DNA of 57,792 nucleotides, from NCBI GenBank assembly GCA_016194975.1, contig JACQAM010000024.1, positions 1 through 57,792 on the forward strand, written 5' to 3'. Made by a program: the position numbers and the translations under genes. The DNA comes from Bacteroidota bacterium (lineage in GTDB: Bacteria; Bacteroidota; Bacteroidia; Palsa-965). Shown piece by piece: positions 1-9,500 of the stretch (positions are counted from its first letter, which is position 1; each line of letters begins with the position of its first letter). The notes under the pieces were generated by a model. The model ran no database searches and was not told the origin of the DNA. It saw only the letters and a list, made by a program, of their open reading frames with translations.

Positions 1-504
1 GGTGAGCACGAGTCCCGATGCAAAAATATTTCCAGAGAAATGCGCGTCGCCATTTACATCAAGCAAATATCCTGAAGAAGGAGATGAAGTTCCTATTCCC
101 ACTGTTCCTGAATTTGAATTGTAAATATTATTTCCGGAAAATTTCCATCCGCCAATGGAAGAAATATTTTTAAATGTTCCGTCGCCGCTCAGCACTTGAT
201 TCGTGTCATTCGTAAAATTCGCACGTAACAAATTTCCATTCACGTCGAGCGAAACAAAACCGCTTCCTGCGCCTGCGAGCGAGTTAACGCGCAACGTGCC
301 TGCGCTCGTGAGCGTCATGCGCGCGAGATTGTTCGTGCGGAAACGAAGATCTGCTGCGTTAGTTGAACCGAAAAAATCTGTGGAGGAAACATTATTTCCG
401 TTGTTGCTCCAGAAAGGAAGATTCTGCGAGAGCATGTTTGTGCTGCTAATTGCAAGTGCAATTACCAATGAAATGTTGAGAAATTGGGGAGGGGTATGTG
501 ACAT
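1..504 (-). CDS. Partial secreted adhesin / tail-fibre-like protein (5' part only)
   Basis: The minus-strand frame opens with ATG at 504 and runs without a stop for 168 codons to the window edge, so the C-terminus is missing. The N-terminus has a hydrophobic stretch followed by a Leu-Ser-Gln cleavage-like site near residue 27, which suggests a Sec signal peptide. The body has the pattern RTNNLARMTL then GTLRV, and later VGIGTSSP then LLDVNGDAHFSGNI. These motifs are typical of long Bacteroidota fibre-like or adhesin-like proteins, which often end in a peptidase S74 chaperone or a T9SS tail. The function is inferred only from that motif style. The C-terminal domain is outside the window, so the sorting route cannot be stated. 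Confidence 0.7.
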   Translation of the reverse strand, partial: MSHTPPQFLNISLVIALAISSTNMLSQNLPFWSNNGNNVSSTDFFGSTNAADLRFRTNNLARMTLTSAGTLRVNSLAGAGSGFVSLDVNGNLLRANFTNDTNQVLSGDGTFKNISSIGGWKFSGNNIYNSNSGTVGIGTSSPSSGYLLDVNGDAHFSGNIFASGLVLT

Positions 505-591
505 GAGTTGGAGTTTTGTAAATGCAAGCTAATGCGGAATTTTTTCAAAAGCAAGTTTTGCAGAAATGAAATATCCAAACTGAAAACCCAT

Positions 592-1467
592 TCAGCAATA
601 TTTCTCCAGCAACGCACTCATCTCATCGCGCAGCTTCATCGCTTCTTCTCTTGCTTTCTCTGCAAAATCTTTTCCGGACGATGCAAAGAGAATGGAACGG
701 GATGCATTCACCAATAATCCGCACTGTTTATTCATTCCGTATTTCGCCACATCAGCCAGCGATCCTCCCTGTGCGCCCACGCCCGGGATGAGCAGAAAAT
801 GTTCGGGAACAATTTTACGGATGAGTGAAAGATGTTCTGCCCTTGTTGCGCCCACCACGTACATCATGCTGTCGGCATTGCCCCATTTCTGTGAAGTGCG
901 CAGAACTTCCTCGAATAATTTTCCCGCCCGACCGGAACGATCCGATCGTTCGGGCGGGTTTCCGCCACCCTGTCTTCCGCTCGGCTGACCGATCACATCG
1001 CGCAATTGAAAATCGGCCGCACCTTCATTACTCGTGAGTGCAAGCAGGATCACCCATTTATTTTTGTAACCGAGAAACGGTTTTACAGAATCGCTTCCCA
1101 TATATGGAGCAACAGTAAGCGCATCAAATCCATAATGATCGAAATAAGAACGTGCATAGAGTTCCGATGTGTTCCCGATGTCGCCGCGTTTAGCATCGGC
1201 GATCGTAAAAATATTTTCAGGAAAAACTTTCATTGTTTTTTCGAGCGAACGCAATCCGTTCACACCATCGACTTCATAAAAAGCGAGATTCGGTTTGTAA
1301 GCAACACAGAGATCGTGCGTCGCTTCTATGATCTGTTTGTTGAATTCAAAAACAGGATCTTCGCACTTCAATAAATGTTCGGGAATTTTTTTACTGTCGC
1401 TATCGAGCCCTATGCAGAGGAACGATCTTTTTTTCTTTATGATTGAAAATAATCCGGAACGGTTCAT
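592..1467 (-). CDS. pyrF: Orotidine-5'-phosphate decarboxylase (type 2)
   Basis: Catalyses the last step of UMP synthesis, OMP to UMP, in the cytoplasm. The active-site signature is clear: [15 protein letters not shown] carries the Asp-x-Lys-x-x-Asp motif. [11 protein letters not shown] is the phosphate-binding region. The start is taken at ATG 1467 (291 aa) because the 33 codons upstream do not resemble the family and a -7 box lies just before this ATG. The oddity is an in-frame extra segment of roughly 20-25 residues ([19 protein letters not shown] and neighbours) between the conserved [10 protein letters not shown] and LFEEVL blocks. It is encoded by a GC-rich palindrome at 923-958. The frame is preserved, so the enzyme may still work if the insert loops out. 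prfA lies directly upstream on the same strand, a pairing common in Bacteroidota. Confidence 0.93.
   Translation of the reverse strand: MNRSGLFSIIKKKRSFLCIGLDSDSKKIPEHLLKCEDPVFEFNKQIIEATHDLCVAYKPNLAFYEVDGVNGLRSLEKTMKVFPENIFTIADAKRGDIGNTSELYARSYFDHYGFDALTVAPYMGSDSVKPFLGYKNKWVILLALTSNEGAADFQLRDVIGQPSGRQGGGNPPERSDRSGRAGKLFEEVLRTSQKWGNADSMMYVVGATRAEHLSLIRKIVPEHFLLIPGVGAQGGSLADVAKYGMNKQCGLLVNASRSILFASSGKDFAEKAREEAMKLRDEMSALLEKYC
923..958. repeat. GC-rich palindrome inserted in frame within pyrF
   Basis: The arms CCCGCCCGA (923-931) and TCGGGCGGG (950-958) are exact reverse complements. A second nested stem pairs ACGAT with ATCGT around a 3-nt loop, leaving a 4-nt CCGG bulge. The CCCGACC and GGGCGGG core also appears in the intergenic repeats near 10194-10270 and 13848-13899, suggesting a dispersed palindromic family. 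This copy is translated as an Arg/Gly/Ser/Pro-rich loop of PyrF. Confidence 0.75.
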
Positions 1468-1471
1468 ACTG

Positions 1472-1479
1472 CTAAGATA
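1472..1479 (-). promoter_or_regulatory. Candidate -7 box of pyrF
   Basis: On the minus strand the box reads TATCTTAG, a variant of the Bacteroidota consensus TAnnTTTG. It ends only 4 nt before the pyrF ATG, so a transcript from it would be almost or fully leaderless. No matching -33 TTG was found at normal spacing. Confidence 0.4.
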
Positions 1480-1587
1480 AGAGTTGTCGGTTTTCGGTTT
1501 CCTGTTTTTCCTTGTAGGTTTCCTTTTTTTAAAACAACGATCAGCTGAGCACAAAAATATTGCCACTGATTTAACACAGATTACTTT

Positions 1588-1640
1588 TGACTGCTCCCGC
1601 TGCGAACTGCCTACTGCTTTCTGCTTACTGCTTACTGCAC
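1588..1640. repeat. Simple repeat of CTGCYTACTGC type
   Basis: Degenerate tandem copies of an approximately 11-nt unit (ctgcctactgc, ctgcttactgc) lie over the 3' end of prfA and the gap to pyrF. A short similar run (actgcctgctgcttattgc) lies at 6053-6072, at the 3' end of another gene. Such runs are common at gene ends in Bacteroidota. No function is claimed. Confidence 0.5.
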
Positions 1641-2702
1641 CCCTTCTTTCAACCGCTCTGCATTTTCGGCCACCTGCAACGCGTCGATCATTTTCTGAAT
1701 ATCTCCATCGAGAAATTGCGGAAGATTATGCATCGTCAATCCTATTCGGTGATCTGTTACACGGCTCTGCGGAAAATTATACGTACGGATCTTCGCACTG
1801 CGATCGCCGGTGGAGACGATGGTTTTTCTGCGGCTCGATTCTTTTTCATTTTTTTTATTCAGCTCGATCTCGTAAAGTTTTGTGCGCAACATTTGCATAG
1901 CGCGTTCGCGATTCGCATGCTGCGAACGTTCCACCTGGCAGGCGATCTGTATCCCCGACGGTTTGTGATAAAGAATGACTTTCGTTTCTACTTTATTTAC
2001 GTTCTGTCCGCCTGCTCCTCCCGAACGTGCCGTTGTAATTTCAATATCGGCCGGATTGATCACTACATCCACATCATCAGCTTCGGGCATCACCACCACT
2101 GTCGCAGCAGAAGTATGAACGCGTCCCTGCTGTTCTGTTTCCGGCACACGCTGCACACGATGCACACCCGATTCATATTTAAGAGTTCCGTAAGCATTGT
2201 CGCCGATAATATTCATCGACACTTCTTTGTATCCGCCCATTGTTCCTTCGCTTACATCCACTACTTCTACTTTGAATCCATGCAACTCACAATAGCGCGT
2301 GTACATTCTCCATAGATCGCCGGCAAAAAGAGCAGCTTCATCGCCGCCGGTTCCTGCGCGGATCTCAAGCACAGCGTTGCGTTCATCTTCGGGATCTTTC
2401 GGGATAAGAAGATTTTTTATTTTCTCTTCCATGATCGCCTGCTGCGGTTCGAGTTCTATCAACTCTGCTTTTGCCATTTCGAGAAAGTCAGGATCTTTTT
2501 CACTGACGAAAATAGCTTTCGTGTTCCGGATATTTTCCAGCAGATCCCTGTACTGATGATAATTTTCCACGATCACTTTCAGATCCTTGTACTCTTTGTT
2601 CAGTTTCGCAAATTGTTTCATGTCCGACAAAATATCGGGTTGTGAAAGTTGTTTTTCCACTTCTTTCCAGCGTGATTCTATGGCAGCGAGTTTTTCTAAC
2701 AT
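1632..2702 (-). CDS. prfA: Peptide chain release factor 1
   Basis: Cytoplasmic class I release factor recognising UAA and UAG. The catalytic GGQ motif is in [16 protein letters not shown], where the glutamine would be methylated, and the stop-codon recognition tripeptide of the PxT type is PET in [13 protein letters not shown]. The N-terminal coiled domain and the C-terminal RNF1 end are complete. I choose ATG 2702 (356 aa, [12 protein letters not shown]) over the upstream TTG at 2711, because family members start here and a TAnnTTTG box occupies 2709-2716. It lies upstream of pyrF on the same strand with a gap of about 160 nt that holds a simple repeat. Confidence 0.97.
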   Translation of the reverse strand: MLEKLAAIESRWKEVEKQLSQPDILSDMKQFAKLNKEYKDLKVIVENYHQYRDLLENIRNTKAIFVSEKDPDFLEMAKAELIELEPQQAIMEEKIKNLLIPKDPEDERNAVLEIRAGTGGDEAALFAGDLWRMYTRYCELHGFKVEVVDVSEGTMGGYKEVSMNIIGDNAYGTLKYESGVHRVQRVPETEQQGRVHTSAATVVVMPEADDVDVVINPADIEITTARSGGAGGQNVNKVETKVILYHKPSGIQIACQVERSQHANRERAMQMLRTKLYEIELNKKNEKESSRRKTIVSTGDRSAKIRTYNFPQSRVTDHRIGLTMHNLPQFLDGDIQKMIDALQVAENAERLKEGVQ

Positions 2703-2708
2703 GGGATG

Positions 2709-2716
2709 CAAAGATA
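2709..2716 (-). promoter_or_regulatory. -7 box of prfA
   Basis: The minus strand reads TATCTTTG, a full match to TAnnTTTG, ending 6 nt before ATG 2702. No TTG lies at 17-23 nt upstream; the nearest is at 12 nt. Suggests a leaderless prfA message. Confidence 0.45.
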
Positions 2717-2787
2717 ATGGTCATTGGTCAATCGTCATTGGGGATTCTTTGTCCGGAAAAACCAATGACTTTTGTCAAATGACTAAT

Positions 2788-2910
2788 GGGCATCTCTAAA
2801 AACACAGAAATGCAAGGCGGGCAAGTCAGAAAAACCGGAGTTTACTATTCGTAAATGAGGATTTTGAGGACGTAGCCCAACGCAGCAGTTCGAAGTTATT
2901 AGAGATGCCC
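2788..2910. repeat. MITE-like element with GGGCATCTCTAA termini
   Basis: A perfect 12-bp terminal inverted repeat, GGGCATCTCTAA at 2788-2799 and its complement at 2899-2910, brackets about 100 bp of non-coding sequence. TAAT lies directly outside both ends, which could be a target-site duplication. An element with nearly the same termini lies at 17439-17580. The sequence just before it (2712-2785) is a degenerate run of ATTGGTCATTGG-like words. Confidence 0.65.
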
Positions 2911-2915
2911 TAATC

Positions 2916-5366
2916 TTACTTTATTACCGAAACAGGGATCACCAACTTAAAACTGAAATTCCTTCCCATATTATAAACGCCGATCCTTCCGGTCACATAA
3001 TTCTCATCGGTGTATTTCAAACGGCTCATGCTGCTCTGGTATGCAACATCGGTGAGATTATTCGCTGAAATATAAATGGAACACAGCGTTCCTTTTTTCG
3101 GGCAGATATCGGTTCCCACTCCCGCATTCACGAGCGTGTACGCAGGCGTGACGGTTTCATTATTGAATTTGTAATAGATCTTATCTTGTTCTGCATAATG
3201 ATCGACACCGAATTTGAAGTAAGAATTTTTGAAAATGCCGCAACCTTTCGTACACACTAATTTTATTTCCGAACGGAATTTGTACGGTGGCGTGTAAGGA
3301 AGATATTTAGTTGAATCGGGTTGATTCTTTTGGATGGCATTCACCAGGGAAAAAGAATTTTCAAATTGCAACCAGTGTGCGAATGACGGATGAATATTTA
3401 AAATTCCTTCTCCGCCGGAAAGTACCGCATTGCCCTGTACGAATTTAAATGCGGGGCCCACGCCAACATCAGCTGGAAGTGCAGGATCCGTGCGAATGGA
3501 ATCGCCGTCGAAAACGCTCTGTAACTTTTCCGCGAAAATATAATTATTGATCTCATTAACGAATGCGGTTGCCTCCAGCGTAATATTTTTATTATTCAAA
3601 CCAAGTGTTGCATCAGCTTCGAGGCTGCTTTCTGCTTTCAGGTTATGATCTCCTATTTCATAGAATGGAGTTCCATCGTGAATTCCGTTGGCGCCGCTTT
3701 CCTGTGCACCCGGCGCACGATACCCGCGCGAGATATTTATTTTTCCATAAAATGATTCTGTAAAATCATACGTCATTCCAAAACTTCCCGACCATCCTGA
3801 AAAAGAAGAAGTGTACGCTGTGAATTCACTGATCGCCCCGGCCTGAGAAGAAGCAACACGTTTCCCTGTTGAATCGACATAAAGATCTTTTCCTTTCAAC
3901 ATTCTCACATCATAACGCAATCCTCCGCTCAGCGATAATCTGTCCATCGCTTTTTTTGCAATCACAAATCCACCTGCATCGAATAAAGAATATTCAGGAA
4001 GAACAAACGCGGTTCCTTTATCCTGCGAATTCTGCTGCATTCCATTCACACCATACGAAACTTCGAAATGATTTTTTTCGGGCATCACGTAACGCACATC
4101 GTAATTGATCGTGTTCATGAAAAAATAATTATTGTAAAAATCTCCCTGTGAAAGATCGTTCGCTTCCTGCCGATGATTCTGCTGGAAACCTATCCTCACA
4201 TTCAATTTCCCTTCACCAAGCGCAAAACTATTATCGAGTACCACTTTGTAATGACGGATGTGCTGGTGAATGACCGGGAAGTCATTGTATTTTTTAAAAA
4301 TATTTTCCTGTGCAATTCCCATGCTGTCATTCGGGCCGGCCGCTAAAAAATGTTCCAGGAATTTTCCGGTTGCACTGTCTCTTGCTCCTTCAATGATCCC
4401 GAGATGCTGATCGAATGAAGAAACAGTGAGATGCGAATATCCCCAGTTGCGATTGATACCGGTCATGAATTTAAAATCACTTTCGGAAAATCCTGAATTG
4501 AGAACATACCCGTCGTATTTATTCTGGTAACAATGCGCCATCTTATTACTGTAACGCATATCCCACACAAGATCTTTTTTATTTCCACCCAGATCAATCG
4601 ATTCCCCGAAAAGCCCATTGTTCGTTTGATAATTACTCAGCACACTTCCCCTGATCTCTCCTTCAGCAGGAGTCGGAAACGATAACAGATTAATTACACC
4701 GGCCATTGCATCGGAACCATAACTCAAACTTGCAGGGCCACGGAGAATTTCTGCTTTGTAAATAGAATACTCATCGATCTCTTCACCGAATTCATCAAAC
4801 CATTGTTGCCCTTCCTGCCGCACTCCATCGTTCATCGTGACCACTCGGTTGTAACCGAGCCCGCGGATTACCGGTTTGGAAATAGAAGGGCCTACCGTCA
4901 TTTCAGAAACGCCCGGTGAATTTGCAAGTGCGTTGATGATATTCGCAGAACTGTTTTGTAAAAGATCGAGCTGCGTAACCACATTCACCGGAACAGGATC
5001 TGTTTTTCTTTCTGTAGCCGATGATACACCGGTCACCACAAGTTGCGGCATTTCTATTCCGGAAAGTTCGAGGGTAAAATTCAGCGTTAATGCTCCGTCC
5101 ACTTCTGCTTCTTTCAATTGCGATGCGTAACTGTTGTATTCGACTTCTACGAGGTAAATTCCTTCGGGAATATTATTGATCTCGTAAGTTCCGTCTTCTT
5201 TTGTGAGCGCACCGAGCTTGAGATCGGGAATGTAAACGGAAACACCAATGAGTGGCAAACTGTCTTTACTGTCGATGATCTTTCCGTTGATGCTGTTCTG
5301 CGCAGCGGCAGAAAGACACATCAGCAGCAAAATAAAAAGCAGTGAAATAAAATTTATTTTTTTCAT
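2916..5366 (-). CDS. TonB-dependent outer membrane receptor
   Basis: An outer-membrane active importer powered by TonB. ATG 5366 gives 816 aa with a good signal peptide (MKKINFISLLFILLLMCLSA, cleavage after AAAQ). Residues about 25-105 form a carboxypeptidase regulatory-like beta-sandwich (GKIIDSKDSLPLIGVSVYI, then GALTKEDGTYEI). The plug domain follows with NSPGVSEM, ISKPVIRGLGYNRVVTMNDG and ILRGPASLSYGSDAMAGVIN. The beta-barrel fills the remainder and ends with an aromatic-containing strand. The substrate cannot be read from sequence. The two downstream-acting small genes at 5456 and 6065 share the strand and may belong to the same unit. The closeness of the plug to metal and siderophore receptors is only an impression. 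Confidence 0.92.
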   Translation of the reverse strand: MKKINFISLLFILLLMCLSAAAQNSINGKIIDSKDSLPLIGVSVYIPDLKLGALTKEDGTYEINNIPEGIYLVEVEYNSYASQLKEAEVDGALTLNFTLELSGIEMPQLVVTGVSSATERKTDPVPVNVVTQLDLLQNSSANIINALANSPGVSEMTVGPSISKPVIRGLGYNRVVTMNDGVRQEGQQWFDEFGEEIDEYSIYKAEILRGPASLSYGSDAMAGVINLLSFPTPAEGEIRGSVLSNYQTNNGLFGESIDLGGNKKDLVWDMRYSNKMAHCYQNKYDGYVLNSGFSESDFKFMTGINRNWGYSHLTVSSFDQHLGIIEGARDSATGKFLEHFLAAGPNDSMGIAQENIFKKYNDFPVIHQHIRHYKVVLDNSFALGEGKLNVRIGFQQNHRQEANDLSQGDFYNNYFFMNTINYDVRYVMPEKNHFEVSYGVNGMQQNSQDKGTAFVLPEYSLFDAGGFVIAKKAMDRLSLSGGLRYDVRMLKGKDLYVDSTGKRVASSQAGAISEFTAYTSSFSGWSGSFGMTYDFTESFYGKINISRGYRAPGAQESGANGIHDGTPFYEIGDHNLKAESSLEADATLGLNNKNITLEATAFVNEINNYIFAEKLQSVFDGDSIRTDPALPADVGVGPAFKFVQGNAVLSGGEGILNIHPSFAHWLQFENSFSLVNAIQKNQPDSTKYLPYTPPYKFRSEIKLVCTKGCGIFKNSYFKFGVDHYAEQDKIYYKFNNETVTPAYTLVNAGVGTDICPKKGTLCSIYISANNLTDVAYQSSMSRLKYTDENYVTGRIGVYNMGRNFSFKLVIPVSVIK

Positions 5367-5455
5367 CGTGAAATGCGTTGAATTAAAATTCCGTGAATGC
5401 ACGACAAATTCACAGTGATCTGTGAGCCGTGACAGATAATGAAATAATAAACGGA

Positions 5456-5974
5456 TCAACCCAACTCGGGCGGTGGAACGGAGATCGGACTTTCAGCGCC
5501 GACCGGCGAAACTGAAAAGTGCGAATGAAGAATAGAAGAAGAATAAAAAATAACCGGGGAATACAGTTCATTGCTATGGCCGGCACCACTCACTACTTTG
5601 AAAATATCTTTGAAAGGCGATGGAATATTCTTTTTGCTTTCGTTGCCGAAATTATCTGCGACTGATTGACGGATCCCGGTTTCTTCTTTATCCGAAGTGC
5701 AATTGATAAAAACACGATCGTCTTTAACAGAAATATTTCTCAGGTCATACACCTGATCGTTGTAAATAAAATCTTTTTCACCGATCCAGGAAATATTTTT
5801 GAACTCCTGCGCAGAAAGTATCAACTGCGTTTTTTCCTGCGTGTCATTCATACGCTCGGCAATACGATGCAATCCCGCTTCCGCAAATGCAAAAATGAAA
5901 ACACCCAGCACATTCATAAAAAAAATGAAAGCGAGAAATAAAGGAGCAAAACGGAAACGAAATCCCAGTTGCAT
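5456..5974 (-). CDS. Small anchored protein upstream of the TonB receptor
   Basis: 172 aa from ATG 5974. The N-terminus has one hydrophobic segment (LFLAFIFFMNVLGVFIFAFA), which could be a signal anchor or signal peptide. The middle carries KDFIYNDQVYDLRNISVKDD then FINCTSDKEE, and the tail is Pro-rich (SVPPPELG). Small proteins with a similar core (a YxGxMYD-like stretch and a CxxDxxEE-like stretch) occur next to Bacteroidota TonB receptors, so a link to that receptor is likely, but its role is unknown. It lacks the HYC and CC motifs of the HYC_CC_PP family. A full TAnnTTTG box lies 6 nt before this ATG, supporting the start. Confidence 0.7.
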   Translation of the reverse strand: MQLGFRFRFAPLFLAFIFFMNVLGVFIFAFAEAGLHRIAERMNDTQEKTQLILSAQEFKNISWIGEKDFIYNDQVYDLRNISVKDDRVFINCTSDKEETGIRQSVADNFGNESKKNIPSPFKDIFKVVSGAGHSNELYSPVIFYSSSILHSHFSVSPVGAESPISVPPPELG

Positions 5975-5980
5975 GATGAT

Positions 5981-6012
5981 CAAAGTTAGCAATCCCAAAT
6001 GACAAATCCCAA
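5981..6012 (-). promoter_or_regulatory. Promoter of the 5456-5974 gene
   Basis: The -7 box on the minus strand is TAACTTTG (5981-5988), a full consensus match. A TTG lies 21 nt upstream (complement of 6010-6012). The box ends 6 nt before ATG 5974. The -33 call is weak because CAA words are frequent in the simple repeat here. Confidence 0.4.
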
Positions 6013-6046
6013 ATCCCAAATGACAAATAACCAATGACCAAAATAT
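5988..6046. repeat. Simple repeat of CCCAAATGACAAAT type
   Basis: Tandem degenerate words (aatcccaaatgacaaat, cccaaatgacaaataacc, aatgacc) fill the gap between two minus-strand genes. A related run in the opposite sense is at 2712-2785. Low-complexity intergenic repeat, no gene seen. Confidence 0.5.
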
Positions 6047-6064
6047 TATTGCACTGCCTGCTGC

Positions 6065-6451
6065 TTATTGCACCGTCACTTTTATTTCTTTCTTACTGAT
6101 TCGTCCGTCGGCATCATTGATATCAAAAACCCAGCGCTCCGTTCCAGCCTGCGTTCTCGTGGTCACTGTAACATCGCGCACAAAATGTTTATGCTCATCA
6201 GAATTCATCCACACCCTGCTTACTAATTTTGTTGTGTTCGCACCATCGAATGCAACTTCCGTATAAAATAAATTGAGGTCATCTGCGCCACTGTAAGCAT
6301 TTATTCCAACCACAAAAGCTGTTCCCGGCGAAACCACGATATCAGAAGTTGTATAACCCGGACCCGATTTCAATTCGAGATCGGGAGGCGATTTATCCTT
6401 GTGACAGGAAACAATGATGATAGAAAAAAGAAGAATTTGCCAATGACGCAT
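6065..6451 (-). CDS. Small lipoprotein, function unknown
   Basis: 128 aa from ATG 6451. The N-terminus MRHWQILLFSIIIVSC is a short lipoprotein signal with a plausible lipobox (IIVSC), predicting lipidation at Cys16. The mature part is a single small beta-rich domain: SPGTAFVVGINAYSGADDL, then YTEVAFDG, and a C-terminal WVFDINDADGRISKKEIKV. This looks like an Ig-like or PKD-like fold, but no named family is recognised. It lies upstream of the 5456 gene and TonB receptor on the same strand and divergent from mfd, with which it shares an 82-nt control region. The longer reading from 6586 would overlap the mfd coding start and is rejected. Confidence 0.75.
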   Translation of the reverse strand: MRHWQILLFSIIIVSCHKDKSPPDLELKSGPGYTTSDIVVSPGTAFVVGINAYSGADDLNLFYTEVAFDGANTTKLVSRVWMNSDEHKHFVRDVTVTTRTQAGTERWVFDINDADGRISKKEIKVTVQ

Positions 6452-6455
6452 GAAT

Positions 6456-6485
6456 CTAAGGTAAGAAGTTTTGATCTTTATCCAA
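6456..6485 (-). promoter_or_regulatory. Promoter of the lipoprotein gene
   Basis: The minus strand reads TTG (complement of 6483-6485), 19 nt, TACCTTAG (6456-6463), ending 4 nt before ATG 6451. The spacing is ideal for a Bacteroidota promoter; the box differs from TAnnTTTG at one place. Confidence 0.45.
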
Positions 6486-6499
6486 CTCGTTTTATCTCC

Positions 6500-6527
6500 T
6501 TGCGACGCACCAAATTCAATAACTTTA
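6500..6527 (+). promoter_or_regulatory. Promoter of mfd
   Basis: TTG (6500-6502), 17 nt, TAACTTTA (6520-6527). The same arrangement and the same -7 word occur at 31406-31433. The box ends 6 nt before the TTG at 6534 proposed as the mfd start codon. Confidence 0.4.
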
Positions 6528-6533
6528 CCCTGC

Positions 6534-9500
6534 TTGAACCTGGAGGAAATTGTAGGGGCATTCGGGAACAGTCCTGCCATCGACACGATTGTTTCTGAAA
6601 CGAACAGGCAGACAGCGGCAAAAATTCAATTGCGTGGATTAGCCGGATCTGCAGGGGCTTTTTTTGCCTCGGCCGTAATAAAAAAAACTTCTCACTCTCA
6701 TCTTTTCATTCTGCCGGATAAAGAATCGGCTGCCTATTTCCTCAATGACCTCGAAGAAATAACTCAGGTAAAAAATGAAGCGGGCGAACTGAAAAATTTT
6801 ATTCCTGTATTATTTTTTCCTTCTTCCTATCGCAAAGCATACCAGCCGGAAGAAACAGATAATGCCAATGTGCTGCTTCGCGCAGAGGTACTCGACCAGG
6901 TGAGGAATTGTGATCGCGTTGCGGTGGTTACTTATCCCGGCGCGCTTTCGGAAAAAGTGGTGACAAAAAAATTGCTGGAGAAAAATACGCTGCCATTAAA
7001 ACGCGGAGAAAAAATTTCCATCGCATTCGTCACTGATCTTTTGCATGAGTATGGTTTCGACCGGAATGATTATGTATATGAAGCCGGGCAATTTGCGGTG
7101 CGTGGCGGGATCGTGGATGTTTTTTCCTATGCCAATGAATTTCCGTATCGCGTAGAATTTTCCGGCGATGATGTGGAATCCATTCGCACCTTCGACCCTT
7201 CCACACAACTTTCCGTAAAAAATCTCGATCGCCTTACCATCATTCCGAATGTGCAGGGAAAATTATTGGTGGAGAGCCGCGAAACTTTCCTTCAGTATTT
7301 TGCCGCAGAAAAAAAAGAGTCGCCACACCTTACCTGGATCTGGGATATGGAATCGGCTGCTTCTCTTGTGCAGGAGGAATTCGATATTGCTTCAGAAATT
7401 TTTGAATCTCAGAAAGAAGATTCCCCGGTGCGGCATCTTGCTCCTTCCGAAAAATATTGCAACGGAAAAGATTTTCAACTGGAACTGGAAAATTTTTCAT
7501 TGGTGGAATGCGGCAACCGTTTTGTAATGAACAATGCGACAGAAATTCCGTTCAACATTTCCCCGCAGTCTTCCTTCCGGAAAAATTTTGATCTGCTCAC
7601 ACAGGCGCTCGCAAAAAATTCGGCGAATCATTATCACAACATCATTTTCACCGACGGCGTAAAACAATCGGAACGGCTGCATTCTATTTTCGAGGACATA
7701 GGCCGCAAACTCGATTACGTTACACTCGTCCATTCCATTCACGAAGGATTCATTGATCATGACCTGAAGATCGCCTGCTATACCGATCACCAGATCTTCG
7801 AACGCTATCACCGTTTCCGTTTGCGCGACGGATTCCAGAAAAATAAAGAAGCGATGTCGGTCAAAGAATTGCGCGGACTCAATCCCGGCGATTTTGTCGT
7901 GCACATCGATCACGGCGTGGGACGTTTCGGCGGACTGGAAAAAATTGAAGTGAATGGAAAATTACAGGAAGCGATACGACTCGTTTACCGCGACAATGAT
8001 GTACTGTATGTGAGCATTCATTCCCTGCATCGTGTTTCAAAATATTCAGGGAAAGATGGAAATGTTCCGCGCATCGATAAGATCGGCAGTGTTGCGTGGC
8101 AGAATTTAAAACAGAAAACAAAATCGCGCGTCAGGGAAATTGCATTCGACCTGATCAAACTTTACGCGGCAAGAAAAGCGCAGAAAGGTTTTTCCTTTTC
8201 TCCCGATAATTATTTACAGAATGAACTCGAAGCATCTTTCATTTACGAAGACACGCCCGACCAGTTGCGCGCCACGCAGGATGTGAAACGCGATATGGAA
8301 GATGCACATCCTATGGACCGGTTAGTTTGCGGCGATGTCGGTTTCGGAAAAACGGAGATCGCTATTCGCGCTGCGTTCAAAGCGGTGTGCGACAGTAAAC
8401 AGGTTGCTGTGCTTGTTCCCACCACGATCCTTGCATTACAGCATTACAAAACTTTTTCAGACCGGCTGAAAGATTTTCCGGCGAAGATCGAATACCTCAA
8501 TCGTTTCCGTTCTGCAAAAGAAAAAAAAGAAATTCTCCACAAATTAGGAAAAGGAGAAGTTGACATCCTCATAGGCACGCACACGCTCGCGGGTAAAGAA
8601 ATAATATTCCGCGATCTCGGACTGATGATCGTAGATGAAGAACAGAAATTCGGCGTAGCCGTGAAAGACAAATTAAAAACGATAAAGACCACGGTCGATA
8701 CACTTACGCTCACGGCTACTCCCATTCCCCGAACGCTGCAATTCTCGCTCATGAGTGCGCGCGATCTCAGCATCATCAACACGGCTCCTCCGAATCGTTT
8801 TCCGGTGCAGACCGAGTTGCATACCATGAATGAGGAATTGTTGCGCGATGCGATCCGTTTTGAAATTCAGCGCGGCGGACAGATATTTTTTGTGCACAAC
8901 CGCGTGAGTGATATTTTTTCCATTGCTGCGCTGGTGCAGAAACTTATCCCCGATGCAAAAGTTGCAGTGGGCCACGGACAAATGCAGGGACATCAACTGG
9001 AGAAAGTGATGCTTGATTTTGTGGAAGGGCAAACTGATGTGCTTGTTTCCACTACCATCATCGAATCGGGGCTCGACATCAGCAATGCAAATACGATCAT
9101 CATCAACGACGCACAGAATTTCGGGCTGAGTGATCTTCACCAGATGCGCGGGCGCGTAGGACGTTCGAATAAAAAAGCATTCTGTTATCTCATCACTCCA
9201 CCGCAATTCATGCTCACCGCCGAAGCGCAGAAACGTTTGCGCGCTATTGAAGAATTTTCCGATCTCGGTTCCGGTTTTCAGATCGCAATGCGCGATCTCG
9301 ATATCCGCGGTGCAGGAAATTTATTGGGCGGAGAACAAAGCGGATTTATTTCTGACATTGGATTTGACATGTACCAGAAAATTCTCGACGAAGCAATACG
9401 CGAATTAAAGGAAACCGAATTCAAAGAATTATTCAAAGAAGAAGAACAACGGCGCGGGCAGATGCGCAACAACACGGGCGCAAAACACGTAGGCGTGTAC

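Noticed and set aside
5456-5974. Membership of the HYC_CC_PP family often found near TonB receptors
   Set aside because: The HYC and CC motifs are absent; only a Pro-rich tail is shared.
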